DNA of 64,000 nt, taken from the NCBI GenBank assembly GCA_964512635.1, contig CAZEJB010000001.1, positions 62,001-126,000 on the forward strand, given 5' to 3'. The notes under the pieces were generated by a model, which worked only from the letters and a program-made list of their open reading frames with translations, made no database searches and was not told the DNA's origin. Positions 50,576-60,533 of the stretch are shown one piece after another. Numbering within the stretch: position 1 is the stretch's first letter; each line of letters opens with the position of its first letter. Origin of the DNA: JADZFO01 sp964512635. GTDB taxonomy: Bacteria; 4484-113; JAFGCY01. Made by a program: the position numbers and the translations under genes.

Positions 50576-53500
50576 AGCTGGCCCAGGCCGCCCAGGTTCG
50601 GCGGGCCGAGAATCACCGTAAAGGGCACTGCATTGCTGCTAAAACCGAGCACGGTCACAGTGACGTTGCCCTTGGCGGCAGTGGCCGGCACCGTGACAGT
50701 CAGTGCGCTGTTGGTCCAGTTCGTTACATTGGCATTGACCGTCCCGCCACCGTCCTTTTGGAAGGTCACTGTGCTGCTGCCCTGGACTGAGCCGAAGTTG
50801 CTGCCGTTGATCGTCACCGTGGAGCCCAGGGTGCCGCGATTGGGTGTTATGTTCGTGATGCTGGGGTTGGCGTCGAGCACTTCAAAACTATCGACGAACC
50901 AGCCGGCGCCCGCATTGCTGTCTCCATCGCTGTCGAAGAGCAGGTTGAAACGGAAAGGCGCTGCCTTGTACTTGCTGAGGTCGAAGCTCTGTTCGACCCA
51001 GCTGCCGGAGGGCGTCGTGTCGGCCCGGTATTCAGCCAGCGGGACTTCCGTGTCGTCGATGCCGAGGTAGCGCACAAGCAGCAGCTTTGCCACATCGCCG
51101 CCGGCGCCTGTGCCTTCGACGTCCAGCTTATGGAAGAAGCGCAGATAGGGATGCACCGCGCTGGGGCAGCTGACAGTCGGGCTGTAAAGCTGGTCGAATT
51201 CGTTGGCGCCGTAGTTGCTGGTATCCGCCGGACCCATCTTGGCCGTCTTGGTGCCACTATGCGGGCTGGCGGTGTTGATGCGCCAGGTGCTGGCGCCGCC
51301 GCCCCATAGATACCAGTCGCCATCAAAGTTGTTGCCGCCGCCGGTGGTTCCGCCAAGAGTTGAAATCGACTCAAAGCCTTCGTACCAGTTGGGTGTTTTG
51401 TGCGCATTGTTGACCGTCAGCGAGATGCTCTGCTGCGCCATCAGATCGTCAGCTGTTGAATCGCCGTCCTCATCGTCCAGCGCGTAGACAGTAAACAGGC
51501 AGGGGCCGTTCCAGGTGTGCCGGCTGTCCCACTTGAAGCTGAAGGTCTTGTTACCACTGCCCGGGTCGTTGTCCGGGATGCTGCTGTAGGTAACGGTGCC
51601 CAGCACCGGCGGCACTGCTTCCACGCGCAGCTGCACCACATCGTCACTGACCGTGACGTTGGTGGTCACCATGCCGCTGACCGTGGCGCCATTGGCCGGG
51701 GCTGTGATGCTCAGCGTCGGCGGAGTCCCGCTGGCAGATGTAACCGAAACGTCGTCAATCCACATGCCGCTGCCGCTTGACCCGCCTCCGCCATCGCGCT
51801 GGAGGATCCACATCAGCCGCACTTCATGGCCAGCAAGGAAGGAGAGATCGAATGTCTGGGGCGCCCAGTCAACCAGGCCGGCACTGCCATAGCCGGCCCC
51901 GAAATAGCTTGAGTCGTCGATCGTATACAGGAAGTAGAGCGCGGCGTTCGAGTGGCGATAGCGCAGATTGAAGCTCAGGCTGGCGCTGGCCTTGCCGCGC
52001 AAGTCGATGATTGGTGCAAACACCCAGTCGTTGCTTTGCGCGGCAAAGTCGGCGGTCGTGCCACTGCTGTGCAGGCTGGGCGCCCCGGCGCTGCCGGTGC
52101 CATCGTCTGCGCCCCAGAAGGTGTTGCCGCTGCCCTGGTTGCCGTCCAGCATTGTCCAGCCCGCGGGCAGAGCATTATTGGCCACCCCGGTCATGCTTTC
52201 AGTCCAGTTCGGGACAAGGTGGGCGTTGTTTGGCGTGACCTGGATCGTGCTAAGCACTATGTTGCCCTTGTTGTCGAAGGCGCGTGCGCTCAGCGTGAAT
52301 TTGCGGTTGAACTCAAAGCTCGTGTCCCAGTTCAGCCGGTAGAAGCCGCCGCTTGGCGTTGTCACTGTGCCCAGATGCCGCGTGGGGGTAAAGAACTCGA
52401 TCTTGCTTACGGTTCCACTGCCGCCGCTGACCGCGACTCGGATCTCAACCACTCCGCTGACCGTGGCGTTATTGACCGGGTTGTCCCAGCTCAAGGTCGG
52501 TCCGCCGCCGGGGCTGGTGTTGTAAAGGTCAATGGCCGCCTTGACGTTGCAGAAGCCCACCGTGCCGTTGCTGCTGTTGTCGATGAAGCACTTCGGGTTG
52601 GCGGTGTTGTTGTTGGTTGCGATGCTGGTGGCCGAGCTCTGCAGCAAACCGCGCACTTTGGAAGCAGTGGCATTCGCCCCGAGATAGCTCCAAAGCAGCG
52701 CAGAGCAGCCTGCGGTGTAAGGGCAGGAGAAGCTGGTTCCGGCTGTCGCCGCGGTATAGCTCGTGTCACTGGCGCGGCTGGTGGTGCGGACCTCCACACC
52801 CGGGGCAGCAATATCAACCCACGCACCGTAATTGCTGAATGATGCCCGGGCATCAAAGCGGCCAGTGATGGGGAGGCTGTCTGCGACTGCATCCCCATTG
52901 GTATCTACCGTATGGCTGAAATCCTGGTTGCCGCCCGAGTTGACCAGTGTCGTGGCTCCGACGCAGAAAGTCTCGTTGTAGTAACCGGGATAGCTGGGCG
53001 CCGAAGTGTTCTCGTTGCCGGCAGCAATAACCACCAGGCGTCCGTCACTGTCGCACTGCTTGACCGCCAGCTGGGTTGTGCGGTCGGCAAAGGGTCCGCC
53101 AATGCTGAGGCTCAGGATGTTGGCGCCAAGATAGTCCGCCAGCAGCATGCCTTCGGCGATCTGGCTGTCGGATCCGCCGCCACCGTCACTGAGCACTTTG
53201 ATGGGCAGGATCTTTACGGTCTGACACATTCCTGACAGGCCCTTGGCGTTGTTGCCCACGGCACCGACGCAGCCGCAGCAGTTGGTGCCGTGGCCGTGAC
53301 CGTCAGCCGGGTCGTTGTCCTTGTTGACCACATCGGTCAGGATGCCCGGCGCGTTGTATGGCGGTGTAGTCGAGGCCACGATCACGTTGCCAACGAGGTC
53401 CTCGTGTGTCACACGGCAGCCGGTATCCAGCACGCTTACCAGTACGTTGCTGGAGCCGACCGTGCTGCCATAACAGCCCGTCCAGGCCGTACCGTCGTTG

Positions 53501-54315
53501 TAGGTGTCAAAGGCACCGACACGCCAGTTGGCCCAGGTGCCGCCATTTGTGCCGTTGCGGTTGAGGTGCATCGGGTCGTTTGGCGGAGTACTGACCCGGC
53601 GAATGGCCCCGCGCAGCTGCTGTTCTGCCGCATCAGGGCGGCGGGCGACGATGCCGTCAACCTCAGCCTGGCTCAGCTTGCGGCCATTGCCGTCCACCGC
53701 GCCCACTGCTTCGGCGAACATGTCGTAACAAACCTCGCGCACCAGCCCGCGGTTCTCGCCCAGCACCTTCAACATGATGGCGTCCAAGTCGGCAGCGGTC
53801 TCGACGCTGGGGAGTTCCAGGACAACGAAGTTGACATCCTTGTAAAAGACCCGGCCATAGATACTCAGTCCATAGGCCGCCGCCAGATTGCTGCTGATCC
53901 GCCGGAAGAATGGGTGCTGGACAAGCGGCGCGTTATCGCTGGCCCGCAGCAGGTCCGCGCCGCCGTCAGTACCGTTGCCCATGTAGGGCGCCATGGCGTC
54001 AGGCTCCGGCTGATTTTCCAGGATGGCGATGAAGCGGTTGGAGGCAAAATCAACGCCGGCCTGGGCCGTGCGGCGCGGGGCCGGCACTTCCGCGTCGGCA
54101 TCCGGCACTGCCCTGGCACCGCCAAGGAGTCCCGCGGTGCCTGGAACGGGGATCGCACCCGGGTCGCTGCGCAGGCCGGCAGGCAAATCAGAATCCTGAT
54201 CCGCTGAAGGCTGCTGCGCAGGGAACTGCTGCAATTGGCTTCCACTCCCGCCGCCGCAGCCGAGCAGGGCAAGCAGCAGGAGGGAAAGAACAAAAGCGGG
54301 GAATGTGCGGGCCAT
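50572..54315 (-). CDS. Subtilase (S8) lipoprotein with C-terminal beta and IPT/TIG domains, copy A
   Basis: 1247 residues with a lipoprotein signal (FVLSLLLLALLGC). A propeptide-like region (~85-250) precedes the S8 domain with D297 (VSVLDTGC), H342 (GHGHGTNCC) and S528 (GTSFSCP). The sequence after the catalytic His is CCGC where family members have HVAG-like residues. Then follow Ig-like domains, two MAM/jelly-roll-like domains ending in FxxDSFEV/MWIDDVSV patterns, and a C-terminal IPT/TIG domain (ITNITPNRGTLGSTVTINGSNFG). Probably a cell-surface protease. It is a tandem paralogue of the next gene upstream. The TAG stop lies in a palindromic repeat. Confidence 0.88.
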   Translation of the reverse strand: MARTFPAFVLSLLLLALLGCGGGSGSQLQQFPAQQPSADQDSDLPAGLRSDPGAIPVPGTAGLLGGARAVPDADAEVPAPRRTAQAGVDFASNRFIAILENQPEPDAMAPYMGNGTDGGADLLRASDNAPLVQHPFFRRISSNLAAAYGLSIYGRVFYKDVNFVVLELPSVETAADLDAIMLKVLGENRGLVREVCYDMFAEAVGAVDGNGRKLSQAEVDGIVARRPDAAEQQLRGAIRRVSTPPNDPMHLNRNGTNGGTWANWRVGAFDTYNDGTAWTGCYGSTVGSSNVLVSVLDTGCRVTHEDLVGNVIVASTTPPYNAPGILTDVVNKDNDPADGHGHGTNCCGCVGAVGNNAKGLSGMCQTVKILPIKVLSDGGGGSDSQIAEGMLLADYLGANILSLSIGGPFADRTTQLAVKQCDSDGRLVVIAAGNENTSAPSYPGYYNETFCVGATTLVNSGGNQDFSHTVDTNGDAVADSLPITGRFDARASFSNYGAWVDIAAPGVEVRTTSRASDTSYTAATAGTSFSCPYTAGCSALLWSYLGANATASKVRGLLQSSATSIATNNNTANPKCFIDNSSNGTVGFCNVKAAIDLYNTSPGGGPTLSWDNPVNNATVSGVVEIRVAVSGGSGTVSKIEFFTPTRHLGTVTTPSGGFYRLNWDTSFEFNRKFTLSARAFDNKGNIVLSTIQVTPNNAHLVPNWTESMTGVANNALPAGWTMLDGNQGSGNTFWGADDGTGSAGAPSLHSSGTTADFAAQSNDWVFAPIIDLRGKASASLSFNLRYRHSNAALYFLYTIDDSSYFGAGYGSAGLVDWAPQTFDLSFLAGHEVRLMWILQRDGGGGSSGSGMWIDDVSVTSASGTPPTLSITAPANGATVSGMVTTNVTVSDDVVQLRVEAVPPVLGTVTYSSIPDNDPGSGNKTFSFKWDSRHTWNGPCLFTVYALDDEDGDSTADDLMAQQSISLTVNNAHKTPNWYEGFESISTLGGTTGGGNNFDGDWYLWGGGASTWRINTASPHSGTKTAKMGPADTSNYGANEFDQLYSPTVSCPSAVHPYLRFFHKLDVEGTGAGGDVAKLLLVRYLGIDDTEVPLAEYRADTTPSGSWVEQSFDLSKYKAAPFRFNLLFDSDGDSNAGAGWFVDSFEVLDANPSITNITPNRGTLGSTVTINGSNFGSVQGSSTVTFQKDGGGTVNANVTNWTNSALTVTVPATAAKGNVTVTVLGFSSNAVPFTVILGPPNLGGLGQL

Positions 54316-54478
54316 AGTTGGCGCCTGCCTTGAAAGCGAGTTGGGAATCTGATTTTAGGGCCTTGCAGCTGCTTTTGGCTATGTTCTTAAGGTTAAATCT
54401 TCCAAAGTATGTGCAAGCTTTCGGGCGGCAGCCTGGGCCGGCTTACCGGGGCATCGCATCTGTAAATCACGTGCCGGG

Positions 54479-57400
54479 CTAGAGTTGGCTGATGCCTCCG
54501 AGCGCAGTGGCGCTCAGGATCACCTTGAAGTTGCTTCCATTGCTGTTGAAGCCCAGCACTTTGACCAGGACATCTCCGGTGACTGCATCTGCAGGAACCT
54601 TGACCGTAATGGCGCTGTTGCTCCAGGAGGTCACCGCTGCGTCAACGCGGCCGCCACCGGCTTTGGCAAAGCTAATGCTTGAACCACCCTGCAGCGCGCC
54701 AAAATTGGTGCCAAGAACAGTCACGTCGCTGTTCTTCGGCGCCCGGCCGGGAGACAGGCTGGTAATCAATGGGTCGGCATCCAGAATTTCATAGGAATCA
54801 ATGAACCAGCCACTTCCTGCAATGCTGTTGTTATCGCTGCTGAACAGGAAGTTCAGGCGGAAGGGCGCAGCCTTGTAGCCGCTGAGGTCGAAAACCTGCT
54901 CGATCCAGCCATCGGCCGGGTCGCTGTCATGCCGATACTCCGCCAGTGTAGTGACGGTCTCCTCCAGGCCCAGATAGCGCATCATCTGAATCTTGGCAAA
55001 GTCATTGCCGTCCGTGCCATTGCCTTCGACATCCAGCTTCTGCCAGATTCGCAGGTAAGGACGCGTGGCTCCGCTGCAGTTGTGGATCGGGCTGAAGAGC
55101 TGGTCATTCTCGTTGTTGTCGTAGGTCCCTGCCCCGTCCGGCCCAAACCTGATACTGGCCGCCCCGGAATGGGGATCCTCTGAGGTCAGGCGCCAGATGC
55201 TGGGTCCGCCGCCCCAGGTGAACCAGTCGCCGTCAAACAGGCTGCCATCCTCCAGAGTTCCGCCGAGGGTCTGCATGCCCCCAAAGTCCTCATAAAAGTC
55301 TGGATTACGGGCCGCGTTGGTCAGGCTAAGACCAACACTGTCCTGCGCGGCCAGGTCGTCGGCCTGGTCATCACCATCCTCATCGTCGCGTGCGGTGACA
55401 ATCAGCCTGCCGGTACCGCCGTACACCCAGCGGCTGTCCCAGTAAAAAGTGAAAGTCTTGGTTGGGCTGGCCAGGTCATTGTCGGGAAGATCGTCATAGG
55501 TTAGCGGCCCCAGCGTGGGCGGCTCAGCTTCAACCCGGAGCTGGATTGTATCGTCGCTGATGGTCACGCTGACCGGGACCATACCATTAACTGCTGCGCC
55601 TTCGGCCGGACTGGTGATCTCAACCGTCGGGGCCGTGCCTGCTGCAGTACTGACACTGACGTCGTCAAGCCAGATGCCGCTGCCGGCGCCGCTGGTCAGG
55701 GTCCAGAGCAGGCGCACCTCGTGGCCGCAAAGGAAAGTCAGATCGTAAGTCTTGGTTTCCCACTCGTGCATGCCGCCAGCGTTCCAATAGTCATAGAAAT
55801 AGGTCGAATCGTCGATGGTGTAGAGGAAGTAGACCTCGCCGCCGGTATAGCGGAGATCGAAGTTCAGACTTGCGCTGGAGCGCCCGCGCAGATCCAGCAC
55901 CGGGCTGAACAGCCAGTTGTTGCTCATCGACGCGTTGTCGTCGCCGGTGCCGGCAGTATGCATGCAGGGCGCGGAATCCGAACCCAGCGCGTCCGTGGCA
56001 CCCCAGGTGGTGTTGCCGCCAATCTGGTTGCCGTCAAAGCTGAACCAGCCGGCGGGCAGAGTGTCATTGGCCACGCCGCTGAAGTTGGCGCTCCATGCCG
56101 GGACAACATGCGAGTTTTCCGGCAGCACGGTAATGGTGCTGCGCACCATATGGCCCTGGTCGTCATAGGCCTTGGCCGTCAGCGGCAGAGGCTGGTTGAA
56201 CTCAAAGCTCGTGTCCCAGTTAAAGCGGTAGAAGCCGCCGCTGGGGCTGTAAACTGAGGCCAGGATGCGCGTCGGAGTCTCAAGGTCAACACGGTACACA
56301 TTGCCGCTGCCGCCACTGACCGCTACCCGGATCTCCTGCATCCCGCTCAGGGTCACGCCGTTGACCGGGTTGTCCCAGCTTATGGTCGGTGCTGTCCCCT
56401 GCCCTTCGTCGTAGAGGTCCATTGCCGCCTTGAGGTTGACGCATCCGACAGTGCCGTTGCTGCTGTCGTCAATGAAGCAGCGCGGATTAGCTGTATTGCC
56501 GTTGGTCGCCAGCGGGTTGGCAGTCCCCTGCAACAGGCCGCGAACCTGGTCGGCTGTCGCGTCTTCGCCGATGTACTCCCAGAGCAGGGCGGCGCAGCCG
56601 GCCACTGACGGGCAGGCAAAGCTGGTACCGGCACCCCCACCGGCATAGCCATCATCGGCTCCAGCCGTGGTGGACTGCATCTCAACCGCCGGCGCGGCGA
56701 TATCAACCCAGGGACCATAGTTGCTAAAGCCAACGCGCGCGTCGAAGCGACCGGTCATCGGCATGGTGTCCGGGCTGGCATCCTCGTTTGTATCAATGGT
56801 GTGACTGAAGTCCTGGTTACCTGATGCATTGACCAGGGTAGTACCGCCCACGCAGAAACTGTCCTGATAGTAGCCCGGGTAGCTGGGGGCGCTGGTATTC
56901 CAGTTGCCGGCGGCCACTACAACCAGTACACCATCCGCGTCGCATTGCTGGGTGGCGAGCTGGCTGGTGCGGTCGGCATATGGACCGCCAAGGCTGATGC
57001 TCAGGATGTCCGCACCGAGTGCGTCGGCCAGCAGCATGCCTTCGGCTACCTGGGCATCCGTCCCCCAGCCGTTAGCGGCGATGACCTTAAGCGGCAGGAT
57101 CTGGACGTCCTGGCACATGCCAGACAGGCCCTTGCCGTTGTTGCCAACCGCGCCGATGATGCCGGCGCAGTAGGTGCCGTGGCCATAGTCATCCGCCGGA
57201 TCGTTGTCCTTGTTGATAACGTCGGTCAGTACGCCTGGTGCGTTGAAGGGAGCTTCGGCAGACGGCGTGATCACATTGCCGACCAGGTCCTCATGGGTCA
57301 TGCGGCAACCCGTGTCGATCAGTCCGACCAACACCGAGCCGTCGCCGGTCATGTTGACCCAGCCGCCATCCTTCTCGCTGGAATCCTCATCAGTGAAGGT

Positions 57401-58180
57401 GTCAAAAGCCCAGCAGCGCCAGTTGGCCCAGGAACCACCCTGTGTGCCGGCACGGTTCAGGTGCAGCGGGTCATTTGGCGGATTGCTGACGCGACGCGGC
57501 GCCGGATCAAGCGGGCGGCGCGGTCCAAAAATGCGCCTGAACTCCTCCTGGCTCAACCGGCGGCCTTTTGAATCGACGGCGCCGACGGTCTGGACATAGG
57601 TGTCATAACAGACCTCTCGAACCAGCCCCCGGTTTTCATTCAGGGCGCGCAGCATCATTGCGTCAAGCTCAGAGATGTCCTTGACCCCCGGCAGCTCGTA
57701 GACAGCAAAGCTGACTTCCCGGAAGAACACGCGGCTGCCGAGCGTCAGTCCATAGGCTGACGCAAAGTTGGCACTTACCTCGCGCATCACAGGATTCTGC
57801 ACCAGCGGGGCATTGTCAGTTGCGCGGACCAGATTCGCCCGGCCGTCCTTGCCAGGGCCAAGGTATGGAACGAGAGCCTGCTGGTCGGGCTTGCTTTCAA
57901 AGATCACGATGAAATGATCGGCGGCGAAATCCAGTCCCGCCTGGGCCGTCTCGCGGGGGGCAGGCATCTGGGCAGTCGGATCAGGCCGATTGCTTGCGCC
58001 TTCGAGCAGGGTCGGCGTACCAGGCACGAGGCTGCGCTGGATTTTGGCTCCTGCCGGCGTGTCCATAGCCGCTCCAGGTGCAGGGCCCTGGTCTTCAGCC
58101 TGCATTTGACTGTTGCTTGAACAGGCGCTGATTGCCAGCAGGAGGCCGGTGGCGCAGAGAATGCTGAGCCGCTTGAGCAT
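54479..58180 (-). CDS. Subtilase (S8) lipoprotein with C-terminal beta and IPT/TIG domains, copy B
   Basis: 1233 residues from ATG 58180, preceded by GGAAGG; the frame is open to 58513 but that part overlaps the divergent FadL promoter and start, so it is rejected. Lipobox LLLAISAC. The architecture is the same as copy A: propeptide, S8 triad D289 (VGLIDTGC), H334 (YGHGTYCAG) and S520 (GTSFACP), Ig-like and jelly-roll domains, then an IPT/TIG domain (ITSLSPGRAPKNSDVTVLGTNFG). Similarity to copy A runs over the full length, including the C-terminal GGISQL versus GGLGQL, so the two arose by tandem duplication. Here the residues after the catalytic His are ordinary. Confidence 0.9.
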   Translation of the reverse strand: MLKRLSILCATGLLLAISACSSNSQMQAEDQGPAPGAAMDTPAGAKIQRSLVPGTPTLLEGASNRPDPTAQMPAPRETAQAGLDFAADHFIVIFESKPDQQALVPYLGPGKDGRANLVRATDNAPLVQNPVMREVSANFASAYGLTLGSRVFFREVSFAVYELPGVKDISELDAMMLRALNENRGLVREVCYDTYVQTVGAVDSKGRRLSQEEFRRIFGPRRPLDPAPRRVSNPPNDPLHLNRAGTQGGSWANWRCWAFDTFTDEDSSEKDGGWVNMTGDGSVLVGLIDTGCRMTHEDLVGNVITPSAEAPFNAPGVLTDVINKDNDPADDYGHGTYCAGIIGAVGNNGKGLSGMCQDVQILPLKVIAANGWGTDAQVAEGMLLADALGADILSISLGGPYADRTSQLATQQCDADGVLVVVAAGNWNTSAPSYPGYYQDSFCVGGTTLVNASGNQDFSHTIDTNEDASPDTMPMTGRFDARVGFSNYGPWVDIAAPAVEMQSTTAGADDGYAGGGAGTSFACPSVAGCAALLWEYIGEDATADQVRGLLQGTANPLATNGNTANPRCFIDDSSNGTVGCVNLKAAMDLYDEGQGTAPTISWDNPVNGVTLSGMQEIRVAVSGGSGNVYRVDLETPTRILASVYSPSGGFYRFNWDTSFEFNQPLPLTAKAYDDQGHMVRSTITVLPENSHVVPAWSANFSGVANDTLPAGWFSFDGNQIGGNTTWGATDALGSDSAPCMHTAGTGDDNASMSNNWLFSPVLDLRGRSSASLNFDLRYTGGEVYFLYTIDDSTYFYDYWNAGGMHEWETKTYDLTFLCGHEVRLLWTLTSGAGSGIWLDDVSVSTAAGTAPTVEITSPAEGAAVNGMVPVSVTISDDTIQLRVEAEPPTLGPLTYDDLPDNDLASPTKTFTFYWDSRWVYGGTGRLIVTARDDEDGDDQADDLAAQDSVGLSLTNAARNPDFYEDFGGMQTLGGTLEDGSLFDGDWFTWGGGPSIWRLTSEDPHSGAASIRFGPDGAGTYDNNENDQLFSPIHNCSGATRPYLRIWQKLDVEGNGTDGNDFAKIQMMRYLGLEETVTTLAEYRHDSDPADGWIEQVFDLSGYKAAPFRLNFLFSSDNNSIAGSGWFIDSYEILDADPLITSLSPGRAPKNSDVTVLGTNFGALQGGSSISFAKAGGGRVDAAVTSWSNSAITVKVPADAVTGDVLVKVLGFNSNGSNFKVILSATALGGISQL

Positions 58181-58328
58181 GGAGAGGATCCTTCCTGGTA
58201 CTTGTACCGAATCTGAATTGTACAGAAGCGCATTGAATTTCGGAAGCGCAACTCCGCTTCGGGACAGGAATGACCTGAAAGGGACCTCAGGAAGTACTGT
58301 TCGATACGGCTTGAATATGGACTCGACG

Positions 58329-58344
58329 TATCCGATATCTGATA
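58329..58344. promoter_or_regulatory. 16-bp palindrome between subtilase B and FadL genes
   Basis: TATCCGATATCTGATA: TATC-N-GATATC-N-GATA. It is the same core as the two cytochrome operators but with 1-bp instead of 3-bp spacers, and shares the 11-mer CCGATATCTGA with 23341-23351. On the plus strand TTGAAT lies 17 bp before its GATATC core, a possible promoter for the FadL gene. Confidence 0.4.
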
Positions 58345-58381
58345 AACTTGCAGTGGCGCGGATGCGCCATGGGGGAAGGCA

Positions 58382-59854
58382 ATGCGCAGTGTGACTGCAA
58401 ACTTTGTTACCACCTTCGCTGTGGCTGGTCTTACGCTTGCAGCGTCCCTTTGCATTACTGCCCCGGCCCACGCCGGCAACGGTATGCGCAGCACCGGCAC
58501 CACCCTGCGCCAAGGCAGCCGTGGCGGCACTTTCGTTGCTACCGACCCCGACAGTGGTGCTCTCAGTGGCAACCCGGCAGCCCTGGCTTTTCTGGACCGG
58601 CCGGTCTTTGACTTCGACCTGCGGCTGATTGAATCTGAAGTGAAATACACGGGCGTGTTAAACGGCCGGGGGCGCAAGCGGAGCTTCTGGGCACCGAATC
58701 TCGCCTATGCGACGCCGGCAAGTGATAACTTCGCCTGGGGCCTCGGCGTCTTCAGCCTCAGCAATATGGGCTATGAGGTGCAGGACTTTGACCTCAGCCT
58801 GCTCGGCGCCCCGGCCGGCACTCGAGACAGCGCGAGTTCGTCTGTCCGCTACCTGGCCTTGACGCCGGGAATGGCCTACCGACTCAGCGAAGACACCGCG
58901 ATTGGCGCCAGCCTGCACTGGTCCAGCGGCGAGACCGATGACCAGTCCTACAGCATACTGGCGGCCACAAACGGTCAGGAGCTGTCCGGTCTGGCTGGCA
59001 GCGGTTACGCCTGGCGTGCCGGACTGTTGCATCGCTGCAGCGACGACACGCAGCTTGGGCTTTACTATCGCAGCCGCAGCCACCTGACCGTGGATGGCGG
59101 CACCATCCGCTTCGCCCCCGGCAATCCGCTGGCTGGACAGAGCATTGAGAACGTTGAGGTTGATGGCGCCGAGTTTCCTGAAGAATATGGCCTGGGAATC
59201 CAGCACCGCTTTGACTGCCGCTTCAAGGCCAGTGCTGAATACCGTCACATCGGCTGGGCCGCGGTACGCAAGAACATCACTATCTCGCCGCCGGGCATCC
59301 CGGCTATTGTTTTCCCTCAGAACTGGAAGGACCAGAGCGTAATCGCGCTTGGCGCCGAGTTCAGTCCGCAGGGGGACGACGCAGAGGTATGGCGCGCGGG
59401 ACTCAACTATGGCGCCTCGCCGATCCGCGACGAGTATCTAAGCCCGATCTTCGCTGCCACCAACGAGCTGCACTACAGCCTGGGCTATGAGCGCAAGCTG
59501 AGCGAGGAATGGCGTGGGCAGATCGGCGCCACTTACTCCCCGGCCAACGTCCAGACCTCGACCCCCACGAATCCCTACAACGCCACCTTTGGTGCAGGTC
59601 AGCCCTTTAGCGCTGGCACGCCCTTGTGGGAGTTCGGCATCGGACTGAGCTGGTCGCCCGGCAGAAAGGACTGCGACTGCGAAAGGTGCCAGCCCTGCGG
59701 TAAGTGTGGTCAGAAAGACTGTTGCCGCGAAGCAGCGGGAACTGAAGCTGATGCCAGCCCGCAGCAGCAGACATCGGCCGAAGCTACGATTGAAGCCGAA
59801 GCAGTAGTCAAGGCCGATTCCGAAGAACAGTCTGCTCAGCCGGCTGTGGGATAG
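58382..59854 (+). CDS. FadL/OmpP1/TodX-type outer-membrane protein with cysteine-rich tail
   Basis: 490 residues. The signal peptide ends AHAG, followed by GNGMRSTGTTLRQGSRGGTFVATDPDSGALSGNPAALAFL, the N-terminal hatch typical of FadL-family channels for hydrophobic substrates. A 14-strand-like barrel pattern covers ~75-425 (ending PLWEFGIGLSWSPG). Unlike ordinary FadL, the chain then continues with a cysteine cluster (CDCERCQPCGKCG, then DCC) and a ~45-residue Ala/Glu/Gln-rich acidic tail. GGGGAAGG precedes the ATG. It diverges from subtilase B and its 3' end overlaps the convergent GNAT gene by 19 bp. Confidence 0.85.
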   Translation: MRSVTANFVTTFAVAGLTLAASLCITAPAHAGNGMRSTGTTLRQGSRGGTFVATDPDSGALSGNPAALAFLDRPVFDFDLRLIESEVKYTGVLNGRGRKRSFWAPNLAYATPASDNFAWGLGVFSLSNMGYEVQDFDLSLLGAPAGTRDSASSSVRYLALTPGMAYRLSEDTAIGASLHWSSGETDDQSYSILAATNGQELSGLAGSGYAWRAGLLHRCSDDTQLGLYYRSRSHLTVDGGTIRFAPGNPLAGQSIENVEVDGAEFPEEYGLGIQHRFDCRFKASAEYRHIGWAAVRKNITISPPGIPAIVFPQNWKDQSVIALGAEFSPQGDDAEVWRAGLNYGASPIRDEYLSPIFAATNELHYSLGYERKLSEEWRGQIGATYSPANVQTSTPTNPYNATFGAGQPFSAGTPLWEFGIGLSWSPGRKDCDCERCQPCGKCGQKDCCREAAGTEADASPQQQTSAEATIEAEAVVKADSEEQSAQPAVG

Positions 59855-60438
59855 GCCAGCATCAGACTCTCAAGGTGGGCCCGCGTCCGGGGCCACTCGC
59901 CGGCGATCACGCTGAAATAGAAGCTGTCGCGCTGTCCGCCGTCTGCCGTGCGCATGTGCTGACGAAGGATGCCCTCAAACTTTGCACCGATGCGCTCAAG
60001 GGCCTTGCGGCTCTTTTCATTTCGCGCGTCGCCCTTGAACTCAACCCGGTAGACACCGAGATCCTCGAAAGCATGCCGCAGCAGCAGGTACTTGGCCTCG
60101 GTGTTGATGCCGCTGCGCTGGCGCGCCGGAGTGAGCCAGGTCCAGCCGACCTCCACCCGGCGGTTGAACACATCAATGTTCCCAAAGCGCGTGCTGCCGA
60201 CCAGCACTCCACTTTGAGAGCAGCGCTGGACAAAGGGCAGGGTCGTCCCGGCGTCCCGGCCTTGAATGGCCGTTTGCACATAGGCTTCGACATCCGCCAG
60301 CGTGTCCATAGGAGTGAGTGACAAGCGCCACAGTTCGGCGTGGCGCGAGATCTCAAACAGTTCAGCGGCATGCTCCTGCAGCATCGGCTGGAGGATGACA
60401 TGCCGCCCCGTCAGCGTTACCGGCTCAGGCCTGAGCAT
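59836..60438 (-). CDS. GNAT acetyltransferase, RimJ/RimL type
   Basis: 200 residues. Cytoplasmic N-acetyltransferase of the RimJ/RimL/YdaF branch: TLTGRHVILQPML at the N-terminus, VGSTRFGNIDVFNRRVEVGWTWLTPARQRSGINTEAKYLLLRHAFEDLG with the acetyl-CoA-binding loop, and VEFKGDARNEKSRKALERIGAKFEGILRQHM. Substrate unknown; relatives acetylate ribosomal protein N-termini or small amines. The stop overlaps the end of the FadL gene. Confidence 0.9.
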   Translation of the reverse strand: MLRPEPVTLTGRHVILQPMLQEHAAELFEISRHAELWRLSLTPMDTLADVEAYVQTAIQGRDAGTTLPFVQRCSQSGVLVGSTRFGNIDVFNRRVEVGWTWLTPARQRSGINTEAKYLLLRHAFEDLGVYRVEFKGDARNEKSRKALERIGAKFEGILRQHMRTADGGQRDSFYFSVIAGEWPRTRAHLESLMLAYPTAG

Positions 60439-60533
60439 GCACTCAGTTTAGCCTGAGCCGGTAAGCCCCGTTTCTCGAACCCTGCCCAGCGGGCGGGGGA
60501 ATGAGCCAGTGCTGCGGACACTTAGCCGGGCAA

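Noticed and set aside
58181..58513. 111 extra N-terminal codons on subtilase B
   Set aside because: They overlap the divergent FadL start and promoter and precede a clear ribosome site and lipoprotein signal at 58180.
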